From positions 124,001 through 188,000 of the forward strand of contig JBHYDC010000003.1 in the NCBI GenBank assembly GCA_051861205.1: DNA of 64,000 nucleotides, written 5' to 3'. The notes beneath the pieces are model-generated. The model was given only the letters and a program-made list of their open reading frames with translations. It ran no database searches and was not told the DNA's origin. Positions 44,475 through 52,835 of this stretch are shown here, piece after piece. The translations under genes were made by a program, and so were the position numbers. How positions within the stretch are numbered: position 1 is the first letter of the stretch; each line of letters opens with the position of its first letter. Source of the DNA: JBHYDC01 sp051861205. Lineage in GTDB: Bacteria > Pseudomonadota > Alphaproteobacteria > Rhizobiales > Pleomorphomonadaceae.

Positions 44475-45857
44475 TTGGCCCGATCGCAAGAGACTGACAG
44501 GCGCTATCTGGAGCAGAAGAGTGGAAAGTGGCGTGTCACGGTGGCTGTACCGCGCGACCTCCAAGGCACGCTGGGCACGCGCCTCAAGCGTTCATTGAAC
44601 ACCGACAGTCTTGCCGTTGCGAACGCTCTTAAGTGGCCTGTCATCGCGGAATTCAAGGACGAAATTGCCAAGGCGAGTAGCACAAGCAAACCGAAGGCCC
44701 TTCTTGTCGAAGCAGTGGAGATCGCCCGCTATCGATCGTTGGCCATAGATGCGGCTGAGTTAGCAGTCATAGACGAGGCCATCGTACTTCGGGCTGAAGA
44801 GATCCAGGGTCCACCGATCGGTTTTGACACCGATGAACCGCTCTTCGACCCCGAGCGGGAACAGGAAGCTTTCCGATACGTGGCTACGGCGAGGGGCGAG
44901 GCGACACCGCTCGACCTCCACCACCAGCGCTACCTCGACGGCTCCAACGTGAAGCCCCGTACAAAGGGTGATGACGTTCGAGCCCTGAAGTTCCTCACTG
45001 AATGGTGCGTAAAGAACGGTGTTGAGCAGACTGTCCAGGCCATCACGAAGAGACGTGCTGTCCGTTTTATGGATGATCTTCCTGCCCTAATGCCCGGGCG
45101 CGAGTCCGCGACATTGCAGAAGTACCTGAACCGCCTCTCCCGGTACTGGCAATGGCTGAATAGACGAGACGTTGTGGAGACAGACGTCTGGTCGGGCTTA
45201 AAGCTCCCGACAAAGTCTTTAGAGCGGGGAACGCAGGAGCGACCCTTCACAGATGCGGAAATGACGAAGCTTCTTGAGGGCGAAGCTGCGCAGGTGCTTC
45301 ACGACTTGATGCGGATCGCGGCTTTGACGGGTGCGCGGCTCGAAGCGATTGTCGACCTTCGGGTTGACGGTTGCAGCGAAGGTTTGTTCCTCTTCAAGCC
45401 GCAGAAAAAGGAAAGGGGTGAACGAGCGGTGCCGATCCATACGGAACTCTTTGAGATTGTTTCGCGCCGCTGCGCCGGTAAGGCGGGGCAGGACAGCTTG
45501 TTCCCGGAGTGGCCACCGCCGAAGAAGTCTACAAGCGAGCGGGAGCGATCTTTTAAGGCATCGAATGCCTTCACCGACTATAGGCGCTCGGTCGGCGTCG
45601 AAGAAATGGTGGAGGGAAAGCGCCGATCCCTTGTCAACTTCCATAGCTTCCGTCGCTGGTTCATCACCAAGGCAGAACAGGCGGGACAGCCAGAGAGCAT
45701 CATTGCTGCTGTCGTCGGGCACAAGCGGCAGGGCATGACACTCGGGCGGTATTCGGCGGGACCGTCGCGGGAGCAGGCGAGAGCGTGTGTGGAGGCGGTG
45801 CGGTTGCCGGAAATGACGGACACGCCGGACGGAAACGGACGGGCTAAGGGCGCGTGA
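44475..45857 (+). CDS. Tyrosine site-specific integrase
   Basis: 460 aa. Full catalytic set: Arg in LTGARLEAIVDL (about residue 285), Lys in KKERGERAVPIH (about 313), HSFRR (about 390) and GHKRQG..LGRYSAG with the nucleophilic Tyr near 420. An N-terminal SAM-like core-binding domain (about 150-250) precedes it. The only start codon in the open frame near the family start is TTG at 44475, which is 13 bases past the last iteron; no clear ribosome site is visible. Adjacent to the left att site, as expected for the enzyme that inserts the element at tRNA-Ala. Confidence 0.92.
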   Translation: MARSQETDRRYLEQKSGKWRVTVAVPRDLQGTLGTRLKRSLNTDSLAVANALKWPVIAEFKDEIAKASSTSKPKALLVEAVEIARYRSLAIDAAELAVIDEAIVLRAEEIQGPPIGFDTDEPLFDPEREQEAFRYVATARGEATPLDLHHQRYLDGSNVKPRTKGDDVRALKFLTEWCVKNGVEQTVQAITKRRAVRFMDDLPALMPGRESATLQKYLNRLSRYWQWLNRRDVVETDVWSGLKLPTKSLERGTQERPFTDAEMTKLLEGEAAQVLHDLMRIAALTGARLEAIVDLRVDGCSEGLFLFKPQKKERGERAVPIHTELFEIVSRRCAGKAGQDSLFPEWPPPKKSTSERERSFKASNAFTDYRRSVGVEEMVEGKRRSLVNFHSFRRWFITKAEQAGQPESIIAAVVGHKRQGMTLGRYSAGPSREQARACVEAVRLPEMTDTPDGNGRAKGA

Positions 45858-46500
45858 GGCACACTGCCGGAGTACTGACGAGAGAACTTCCCCCTCCGCT
45901 GTCACAGAAACCGCAAAGCCTCACAGACTTTCCGTGTTCCGAACGGGTTAGCTAAAGGAAACGCCGGAGATTGCTCCCCGGCGTTAAGGCAACCTCAGAC
46001 CGCATATCGCAGGCCCGAAGTAGGCAGTGGCGTCAGCCGGCTACCAGCAGCAGCGCCAATGACCGCATACGCGCTCCCACCGGTCGAACCGGTAGCGCAG
46101 GTATGCGTTGACCCAATGGCAAGCTCGATGGCTGCTCAAGGGGCGCACTCCTCTTCTGAGGGCGTGCCGTTGCGGTCTCAGGGCAAATCGCGTATACGCA
46201 GGATGCATTATCTGCGTTTACGAGCTTCGCCTTCGCCCTCGGTTTGGCACTGAAGGTCGCCGAGGGACGCTGGCGAGAATGACGGCCTCGGGGTACCAGC
46301 CCGGGGCCGTTTCTCGTTCCAGGCACCGCACCCTGACATAGCACAAGCGTTGTCCAACTCCAAGCGGACCACTCAAAGTGCTACATGTTGTATGAGGAGT
46401 CGTTAAGACTCCGTTAACCATTTCAAGATGCGATTGAGTTTCCAGTGGAAAAGCACTCCGCCTCATGCATAATGGTTATGAGGCCGGCGGGTGCGAAAAA
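45858..46500. other. Intergenic stretch in the element
   Basis: About 640 bp. A hairpin ACGCCGG...CCGGCGT at 45961-45983 lies about 100 bp after the integrase stop and may end its transcript. No convincing gene: short open frames on both strands lack ribosome sites or family likeness. Confidence 0.45.
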
Positions 46501-46953
46501 ATGGCGGAATTCTCGGTCACTTTGGCTGAATTGCAGCGAGAGAAGGAGCGTCTCACGACGCGACTTTCCGAAGTTGAGGCTGCGCTGAAGGCGATTCAGC
46601 GGGCGGCTGAGGCCATGAACAAAGTCGGACCGCTATCCACAGATGATGCATCCGCTGTGGACACAACTCATCCAAAAGGACCGAATCGGCGGTTGCGCCA
46701 TCGGTCCCCGATTCGCCCGGCTGAGATTGCTGAGCACGCTAGATCAATCCTGCTGTCGCATGGCCAGCCAATGACCCGTGGTGAATTAGCGCATGCTTTA
46801 GAGCAACGCGGCGTCCTTCTAGTTGCAGCAGATAAGGGTAAAAATGTAGGTACTATCCTATGGCGTCATCCTGGAATGTTCATAAATCTCGATAAGCTCG
46901 GGTATTGGCTGCGTGACGTTGCATTACCCGGCGTTTACGAACCTAGAGAATAG
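46501..46953 (+). CDS. Hypothetical protein, coiled coil plus winged-helix-like domain
   Basis: 150 aa (or 162 from an ATG at 46465). Residues 4-40 form a charged coiled coil; a linker rich in Pro, Arg and His follows; residues 75-145 (RPAEIAEHARSILLSHGQPMTRGELAHAL..GVL) resemble a HARE-type winged-helix fold with the KNVGTILWRHPGMFINL segment. Such proteins may bind DNA; a regulator of the element is one option. No firm family. Confidence 0.6.
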   Translation: MAEFSVTLAELQREKERLTTRLSEVEAALKAIQRAAEAMNKVGPLSTDDASAVDTTHPKGPNRRLRHRSPIRPAEIAEHARSILLSHGQPMTRGELAHALEQRGVLLVAADKGKNVGTILWRHPGMFINLDKLGYWLRDVALPGVYEPRE

Positions 46954-47245
46954 AGCTTCCCGGTTGTTCCTCTAGCACCACTCGCGTGAGAGGTACCCCC
47001 TTACGTGGCGACGGCGAGGATTTACCCCCGTGCCGGTGGCCGAAAAGGGGACCCGAAGGCTTGGCGGTCTCCCTCGGGCGGCACTCCGGCACGTCCCTGC
47101 GCTTCCCCTCCGTCCAATAGACCCCGCCCTCTCGGACGTGTCCGCCGCCTCCCGTTAGCTGCGTCCAAAACGTGGCCGTTGACTTCTGGACGGAACCGAC
47201 TCAACATCTCTAGACCTTTTGGACACCACCGAGAGAGGATCAAGG

Positions 47246-47803
47246 ATGCTGATTGGATACGCACGCACCTCCACCACTGAACAGAAAGCCGGGCTTGAAG
47301 CCCAGCACCGCGACCTCTCCGCCGAGGGATGCGAGAAGATCTTCGCCGAGCATGTCTCCTCGGTGGCCGAACGGGCGGAGCTTGAGCGAGCACTGGAGTT
47401 CATCCGTGAGGGTGACACGTTGGTTGTCACCAAGCTCGACAGGCTCGCAAGGTCCGTCACCACCGCTTGGCACGTGGTGGAGCACCTGGAGAGGAAGGGG
47501 GCGGGGCTCCGCATCCTCAACCTAGGTGGCGACCGTGTGGACACCAAGAGTGCCACGGGCAAGCTCATCCTCACCATCTTCTCGGGCTTCGCGCAGTTCG
47601 AACGCGAGATGATGCTGGAGCGCCAGAAGGAGGGCATCGCCAAGGCCAAAACAGAGGGCCGCTACAAGGGGCGGCCACCAAGTGCCAAGCTCAAGGCCGA
47701 CTTGGTGCGGACCCTAGCGGCGGAGGGCAAGACCCCGACCGACATCGCCAAGGCCCTCGGGATCGGGAGAGGCAGTGTCTATCGAGCCCTCGCCACCACC
47801 TGA
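47246..47803 (+). CDS. Serine recombinase (resolvase/invertase family)
   Basis: 185 aa, the normal small-resolvase length. N-terminal catalytic domain MLIGYARTSTTEQKAGLEAQ with the nucleophile Ser9, then VTKLDRLARS (about residues 63-72) with the second-shell Arg residues, IFSGFAQFEREMM (about 110) and a C-terminal helix-turn-helix (KTPTDIAKALGIGRGSVYRAL). ATG at 47246 rather than an upstream GTG frame because homology begins there. A second recombinase besides the integrase; could resolve dimers, invert a segment or act on the internal repeats. Confidence 0.93.
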   Translation: MLIGYARTSTTEQKAGLEAQHRDLSAEGCEKIFAEHVSSVAERAELERALEFIREGDTLVVTKLDRLARSVTTAWHVVEHLERKGAGLRILNLGGDRVDTKSATGKLILTIFSGFAQFEREMMLERQKEGIAKAKTEGRYKGRPPSAKLKADLVRTLAAEGKTPTDIAKALGIGRGSVYRALATT

Positions 47804-47886
47804 AACGAAGAGGGCATGGCCCACTCGCTAAAGCGCTCGACGTGGCGGACTTCTAGACACCCTAAGGAACCCAAAGGAATAACTCC

Positions 47887-48063
47887 ATGCGCCTGTTCTA
47901 TATGTTCGTCACCATCGTGGCCTTGGTCTTTGCTGCCCACATGTTCCGCTATGAGGTCCGGTGGATGCAGACGGGGAAGTTCACGAGGCACGACCGATGG
48001 ACGGGCCATACGGAGTATTGTCTCTACAACGGAAGCCAGTCGGCTTGCCGCGTCATGTTCTAA
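47887..48063 (+). CDS. Small membrane-anchored protein
   Basis: 58 aa. ATG at 47887 follows AAGGAA. Hydrophobic helix at residues 2-18, then a basic, aromatic tail with two Cys (EYCLYNGSQSACRVMF). Not recognised. Lies 83 bp after the serine recombinase and 16 bp before another tiny gene, so possibly one transcript. Confidence 0.5.
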   Translation: MRLFYMFVTIVALVFAAHMFRYEVRWMQTGKFTRHDRWTGHTEYCLYNGSQSACRVMF

Positions 48064-48079
48064 CTTTAAGGAGTTCGCT

Positions 48080-48199
48080 ATGAGCGAGTGTTTTGATTAC
48101 TTCGGAAATGTCGTCTCGGTGGGCTACACGGTCCGCATCGGGCATGGCGCGAAAGGCGGAAAACCGCAGAAAACCGCCAAAGTTCGTGCCCAGAGATAG
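48080..48199 (+). CDS. 39-residue basic hypothetical protein
   Basis: ATG at 48080 with AAGGAG eight bases upstream. Sequence starts MSECFDYFGNVVSVGYTV and ends in a basic RIGHGAKGGKPQKTAKVRAQR tail. The tail lies within the first copy of a 302-bp tandem repeat, and a second, diverged copy of it ends another short frame at 48501. Function unknown. Confidence 0.5.
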   Translation: MSECFDYFGNVVSVGYTVRIGHGAKGGKPQKTAKVRAQR

Positions 48200-48721
48200 G
48201 CCGATCGCTATATGTGAGCCGCACGATTTACACGAACTTTGAGGTCAGACCCAATGATTTCAATGGGTTACGGGTTTTAAAACAACCAGTATAGAGGCAG
48301 AGGCTCAAAGTAGTAATAGAGCAGTCTAGACCCATGGTACGGATCAACCTCCTCACCCTTCTAACCAAGCGTCCAGGCTGTAGCGCCTATGTGAATTCGG
48401 TACTGAAGTTCTCTCCGAGAGAGCGTGCACCGATCCGCATCGGGCATAGCGCTGAAGGCGAAAAACCGCAGAAAACCGCTAAAGTTCGTGCCCCGGGATA
48501 GGCTCATCGCTATATGTGAGCCGCACGATTTGCACGAACCTTGAGGTCGGTCTCAATGATTTCAATGGGTTACGGGTTTTAAAAAGGCCCGTATAGAGGC
48601 TGACGCTCCAAGTCGTAATTGAGCAGTCTAGACCCATGGTACGGATCAACCTCCTCACCCTTCTAACCAAGCGTCCAGGCTGTAACGCCTACGTGCAGTC
48701 GGTGCTGAAGTTCTCTCCGAG
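48132..48721. repeat. Tandem direct repeat, period 302 bp
   Basis: Copy 1 spans 48132-48419, copy 2 48434-48721; roughly 90 percent alike by eye. Longest identical blocks include the segment around GTACGGATCAACCTCCTCACCC and ATTTCAATGGGTTACGGGTTTT. Copy 1 contains ATG 48334 to TAG 48501 (55 aa), which runs across the junction into the basic tail of the 39-aa gene; copy 2 gives a 42-aa frame at 48636-48764. Whether these frames are used is unclear because their ribosome sites are weak. Confidence 0.85.
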
Positions 48722-48764
48722 TTTGCCTGAGGTGACCATGGTGAGGGAGGCGGGAAGAGAGTGA

Positions 48765-49287
48765 TGCACCTCCTCAAGGTCACCCCCCTTAGAGCACCAA
48801 CCTCAAAGCCCCGCCCCTATCGTCTCGCCATGCGGGACCAGCGACAGACCTGACCACCAGAGCCCCTTCGATAGCAACTTAGCTTGGCTCCTACAACTCC
48901 GGGTTATGCCATAGAGCGCCCGAGGCACCACCTCCCTTGACCACCTTGAGCAAGCCAAAGGGTGCTCCAGACGAAGCGCGGAGCTTCGCTCAAACCTATC
49001 CAAGCGATAGCAAGGCAGTTCTCTTGGATAAGCCATAGTACTATGCCGATGAAGTTCAGACCTTCAAGGCGAATTATATGCCTTCTATAGGCAATACCTC
49101 CGAACACTACACAAGCCGAATACAACGATATGTTTGATGTGCAATGCCGGTGTTGTGTAGCGATCCGCCGTTTCTAGGCAATTCACAGAAATATTGTTTA
49201 CAAAAGTGAGCAATATCGTACCGTTTAAGTTGCAGGCATCAACATCGCTTAATGAATGATGCTGCATGAACGCAAATAGGAGTTCTC
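48765..49287. other. Intergenic stretch in the element
   Basis: About 520 bp, GC falling towards the right end. It opens with CCTCAAGGTC..GAGCACCAACCTCAA, a diverged copy of which lies at about 51744-51775. No gene supported; the AT-rich end probably holds the promoter of the next gene. Confidence 0.4.
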
Positions 49288-49977
49288 ATGTCTCAAAATG
49301 TGTCTAACCGCCGCTATACCGCGCCTGCCGGACTTTTGGATGCGCTCGAACGTTGTCTGGTGGCTTGTGAGGTAAGCCCTACAAGTCCGAGCGTTGAAGA
49401 GCTCTCGCGAGCTTTCACCCTGCTAAAAGACAATAACCGCATTCCGGCTGTCCAAAGCTTCGAAGAGCGCACAATCGACGAACGAAAGGCCATCGTCTTC
49501 CACGTGAAGAAACCTCGTGACAGCGCAACGACGCTCCGGATCATGGACCCGCCCCTCGCCGCGGCCCTTCTTCTCCATGTTTCCTTCTTCGGATCGATCG
49601 ATATCCACGTTCCAGTAGACAAGACCAGTAAGGATCTCTTCTACCTGAAGCTCCATCTCCGTGATGCCCAAGACACTTCTGCCGATTCTCCTCGTTCAAA
49701 ACCTTACGCTCATCGCTTAGCAGTGGACGCCCGCGTTACAGAAAATGCATTGCTGAATACGGACTACCATGACATTCGCAGAAGCAAACTTGGACGGTTC
49801 TTGAAGCCGTCGAAAGAATACATGCCAAACGAAACTCGGAAGGAAGCCATCGAGGCAAGTTGCTATCACGCGAAAGAAAGAGGTAAGGCAGGTGAAGACG
49901 TGCGCCTACTGGCTCTTCTGACACGCGCCTACGACCTCCTCGACGCGCAATATCCCGTCGGAGGGAACGGAGGCTAA
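49288..49977 (+). CDS. Hypothetical protein of the integrative element
   Basis: 229 aa. ATG preceded by TAGGAGTTCTC. Soluble, mixed charge, no signal peptide or long hydrophobic helix except LAAALLLHVSFFG near residue 92. The middle region (residues 85-130) could be a beta-rich fold; the last 60 residues are helical and basic. No family recognised. Followed after 73 bp by the polymerase-like gene, so the two may act together in element replication or control. Confidence 0.6.
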   Translation: MSQNVSNRRYTAPAGLLDALERCLVACEVSPTSPSVEELSRAFTLLKDNNRIPAVQSFEERTIDERKAIVFHVKKPRDSATTLRIMDPPLAAALLLHVSFFGSIDIHVPVDKTSKDLFYLKLHLRDAQDTSADSPRSKPYAHRLAVDARVTENALLNTDYHDIRRSKLGRFLKPSKEYMPNETRKEAIEASCYHAKERGKAGEDVRLLALLTRAYDLLDAQYPVGGNGG

Positions 49978-50050
49978 TCACTGCCTCTCCTCACATGCGG
50001 TTACTAATGAATAGGGCGGATCATAACATCTCAAAATGAAAGGCCGCTTG

Positions 50051-51418
50051 ATGAGTTTAGAAAGGCCCGTAGAGGGGCAGGGCGAAGAACCGCGCGTGAG
50101 TGACCTTATCTGTGAGACCTCTCTAGGTCCCGCCCCCTCGGACCTTTCCACCCTGCCGTGGTTCGATCCCTATTGGACCACCGCTAATCCCGCCCTCCTC
50201 GCCCTCGCCGATCGTCTCACCGACCTTCACGACGCCCTCAACCCTCGCCAGCGCAAGCGCAAGGCCACCGACGCGGCTCTCCTCCGTAAGTCCGTCCTTG
50301 CGCTTGTCTCGAACGCTGCCCTGGAGCGGCTTCAAGGCACCACCGAACCCGCCTTCGGCATCGCGCTCGCCAAGCCCCGCACCAAGCTCGCTCCAGGCAT
50401 ACCCTCGGGCCAAGCATGCCTCGCCAAGCTCCTGCACACGCTTGATGCGGCTGGCGTGGTCTCCCTCACCGCCTCGCCGCGCCTCAAGGGGAAGTCCGCC
50501 GCACCGTCCCGCCTCGACATCCCCGCTACCTTCTTCGATCCGCCATTCCCCGCCTCCCTCTCGCGTGGAGACTTCACCCGCACGTCCGACTTCGCGCCGA
50601 TCATCCTGCGGGAGACCTTCCGCAAGCCCGATGGCACGTCCGAACGTGTCCCTGTGCCCTTCCGGGAGACACGCGAGGTGAAGCGCATGGCGGCGGAGGT
50701 GAAGCGGATCAACCGAGCGCTCTGGACTGCCGAGATCGGCTTCAAGCCCGACCACGAGCCCGCACCTTGCCTGAACCAACGCTTCCTCAGCCGCCGCTTC
50801 GCAGTGCCGCGCGACGAGCCCGGCCGCCGTGCCCTGGATCACGCGGGGCGGCTCTACGGAGGCTTCTGGATCAACATGCCGAAGGAACGCCGCTTCCGGC
50901 TGACGTTCGCCGGGGAGGCGGTGGCGGAGGTGGACTTCTCGGCCGCGATGCCCCGTCTCGCTTACATCGACGCTGGCCACCCGCCCCCCGAGGGAGACCT
51001 CTACGACGTCGTCCTTCCTGACTCGCTGGAAGGCTGTACACGGGACATCATAAAGAGGGCCACCTCTGCATTGCTCACCGCCAATCGGCCGCTACGGCGC
51101 TTCCCTAAGTCAATCGATGGCAATGCGCTCACGAAGACGGGCATCACGTGGTCCGTGCTGCGGTCTGCCATCCTCGGCCGCCATCCGCTGATCGCGGAGA
51201 GCTTCGAGACCGGCGCGGGGCTCCGCCTTCAGAAGACCGAAAGCGACATCCTCGTGCTCGCCCTTCTGAAGCTCCTGGACCACGGAGTTATCGCCCTGCC
51301 GATCCACGACGCCGCCCTGGTGCCGGTCTCCAGAGTTCAGGACGCAGAGGCCGCTATGCGAGAAGCGGCGGAGGCGATCTGCCGCTTTCCCCTGCCACTG
51401 AATACCCGAGCCGCGTAA
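50051..51418 (+). CDS. Family A DNA polymerase palm-like protein (possible replication protein)
   Basis: 455 aa (460 from ATG 50036; ATG 50051 has AAAGG upstream). C-terminal part matches the three motifs of PolA-type polymerases: motif A AEVDFSAAMPRLAY with Asp295, Ser297 and Arg302 at PolA spacing; motif B RDIIKRAT with Arg331 and Lys335; an O-helix-like LQKTESDILVLALLKLL; motif C PIHDAALVPV with His419-Asp420. Departures from PolA: the steric-gate Glu of motif A is Met, the motif B aromatic residues are absent and the Glu after HD is Ala. No 3'-5' exonuclease domain; the first 200 residues are unassigned. Likely a divergent polymerase or replication initiator of the element; activity is unproven. 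Confidence 0.6.
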   Translation: MSLERPVEGQGEEPRVSDLICETSLGPAPSDLSTLPWFDPYWTTANPALLALADRLTDLHDALNPRQRKRKATDAALLRKSVLALVSNAALERLQGTTEPAFGIALAKPRTKLAPGIPSGQACLAKLLHTLDAAGVVSLTASPRLKGKSAAPSRLDIPATFFDPPFPASLSRGDFTRTSDFAPIILRETFRKPDGTSERVPVPFRETREVKRMAAEVKRINRALWTAEIGFKPDHEPAPCLNQRFLSRRFAVPRDEPGRRALDHAGRLYGGFWINMPKERRFRLTFAGEAVAEVDFSAAMPRLAYIDAGHPPPEGDLYDVVLPDSLEGCTRDIIKRATSALLTANRPLRRFPKSIDGNALTKTGITWSVLRSAILGRHPLIAESFETGAGLRLQKTESDILVLALLKLLDHGVIALPIHDAALVPVSRVQDAEAAMREAAEAICRFPLPLNTRAA

Positions 51419-52220
51419 CTCCTTCGGTAAAGCGATCCGAAGAAGCTCAACCTTCTGTTCCACCTAACGAATTTGCGCTATCTCCTGGTTACGCAACTCG
51501 TAATGTGCCCGTGTCGTCTCTCCGCCCTCTCAAAGACCTCTTCTCCTCCGCTATCCACCACCACCGCCGAAGCGCATGGAGCCTCACTCAAAGCCTGACC
51601 TGAAGCCCTCTTCAAGCCTGCCCGAGGTCTCCATGGCGAGGGGAGGACAGAGAGGCTCTATGTTCCAAGTGACCAGGATGACACCGGCCAGTGGTCTCCA
51701 GGTGATAGGCGGTGGAGGGGGAGAGGAGAGAAGGACATATCCCCTCAAGGTCGGTCCCTCGGAGCACCAACCTCAAGCCTTGCCCGAAGTGCTGGTGGAG
51801 GCGAGGGGTCCGCAACACGCGAGCGGAGCGAGCATCCAAACAAAGGACCGAGCGAAGCGAGGACCACCTAACCAAGGCCCTGCATCAAGCCCCGCGCGAG
51901 GTCTTCCTCAAGGCCACGGGACGGCCCGGCCTCCAGGTCAACCCTGAGAGATCTACGGGAGCCTGGAGCTTGTCCATCATCACTGCCGACCGAACCACTT
52001 GGACCATGCCATAACAGTCGGGTGTTCAGGATCGAGCCTCAATGTCGGTCACGCGGAACTTAGCGCCCGGCTCAATGGAAAGTGGTCAAATGTAGACAGC
52101 CCGATCCGCTCAAGTTCGGAACGGGAGGAACCACCTGCCTTGAAATCGCAGTCTGCAATTGCCGCTCACATGCGAACACCTAGAAGACTGCACTGTCCGA
52201 AATCGCTTACGCTCTGTCAG
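51419..52220. other. Gene-poor right arm of the element
   Basis: About 800 bp. Contains purine-rich, repeat-like pieces such as GAGGTCTCCATGGCGAGGGGAGG and CCTCAAGGTCGG..GGAGCACCAACCTCAAGCC, diverged copies of sequence near 48730-48810. Open frames are low-complexity and lack ribosome sites. Could be a replication origin or regulatory arm; nothing decisive. Confidence 0.4.
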
Positions 52221-52255
52221 GGGTACGCAACCAGGGTACGCAGAAGGGTACGCAA
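52221..52255 (+). repeat. Right-end iterons (three copies of GGGTACG-type 10-mer)
   Basis: GGGTACGCAA at 52221, GGGTACGCAG at 52234 and GGGTACGCAA at 52246: same sequence, orientation and 13/12-bp spacing as the left-end set. Ends 60 bp before the right att repeat. Probable integrase arm sites. Confidence 0.75.
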
Positions 52256-52315
52256 TCGAAATAACCAATGCGCTAAGACACTGAAATATCGACACTAATC
52301 GTCAAAGAAAGGAAA

Positions 52316-52333
52316 TTGGTGGAGCCGAGGGGA
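52316..52333. repeat. Right attachment site within tRNA-Ala
   Basis: TTGGTGGAGCCGAGGGGA, identical to 44347-44364. Spans the CCA end, acceptor stem and part of the T-arm of tRNA-Ala on the minus strand; insertion kept the tRNA intact. Confidence 0.88.
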
Positions 52334-52392
52334 ATCGAACCCCTGACCTCTGCAGTGCGATTGCAGCGCTCTCCCATCTGAGCTACGGCCCC
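52317..52392 (-). tRNA. tRNA-Ala (anticodon CGC)
   Basis: 76 nt including an encoded CCA. Acceptor GGGGCCG/CGGCTCC with the G3-U70 wobble pair that defines alanine tRNA; D-stem GCTC/GAGC; anticodon arm CTGCA-ATCGCAC-TGCAG giving CGC; T-arm AGGGG-TTCGATT-CCCCT. Target of the adjacent integrative element. Confidence 0.95.
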
Positions 52393-52538
52393 AATGGGGT
52401 GAGGCTTTACGGGAGGCGGGGCGCTTCTGTCAAGCGCTGCGGCGAAGCGGCGGGATGCGGCGGCTTGGGTGTGGGGTTGCGAGGGGGCTTGGCACCCGTT
52501 ACATCGGGAGCACCCATAACGCCGGAGCCTGCTTCATC

Positions 52539-52829
52539 ATGCTTGCCATACTCGACGTTGTTGAAGTCGCTCTACAATTTTATATGTATGTCATTGTAGC
52601 AGCAGCCGTTTTTTCATGGCTTTTTGCCTTCAATGTAGTAAATCCAAGAAATCCCGTGGTTTCTACTATTGCAAACGCACTTTATCAAATGACAGAACCG
52701 CTTCTTCGTAGAATTAGGGTCTTCATGCCTAATCTTGGTGGCCTAGACCTTTCCCCAATTATTTTGATTTTTGCTATTCTACTCATTCAGAGTATGATTA
52801 GCCGCTACAAATACGTAGTTCCTTTCTAG
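52539..52829 (+). CDS. YggT family membrane protein
   Basis: 96 aa with two hydrophobic segments (about residues 5-30 and 68-88) flanking the family motif region NPVVSTIANALYQMTEPLLRRIRVFMP. YggT proteins sit in the inner membrane and are linked to osmotic tolerance or division-site functions. Followed closely by the yggU-type gene, a usual pairing. Odd: codon use is strikingly AT-rich (TTT, ATT, AAT) compared with the genes to its right. Confidence 0.9.
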   Translation: MLAILDVVEVALQFYMYVIVAAAVFSWLFAFNVVNPRNPVVSTIANALYQMTEPLLRRIRVFMPNLGGLDLSPIILIFAILLIQSMISRYKYVVPF

Positions 52830-52835
52830 TTTTAC

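Larger units (their letters stand above)
44365..52315. mobile_element. 8-kb integrative element at tRNA-Ala(CGC)
   Basis: Bounded by 18-bp direct repeats, of which the right one is part of an intact tRNA-Ala. Contents left to right: three iterons, tyrosine integrase, coiled-coil/winged-helix protein, serine recombinase, two tiny genes, a 302-bp tandem repeat, an unknown 229-aa protein, a family A polymerase-like protein, 800 bp without genes, three iterons. No capsid, terminase, relaxase or toxin gene recognised. All supported genes point right. Composition of a small element with its own possible replication protein resembles phage satellites or minimal integrative plasmids; which of these is open. 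Confidence 0.85.

Noticed and set aside
45219..45905. 228-codon minus-strand frame over the integrase end
   Set aside because: Complement of the integrase catalytic region, His/Arg-rich, no start signal.
44977..52316. Idea that the element is a full prophage
   Set aside because: Only 8 kb with no capsid, portal, tail, terminase or lysis gene recognised.
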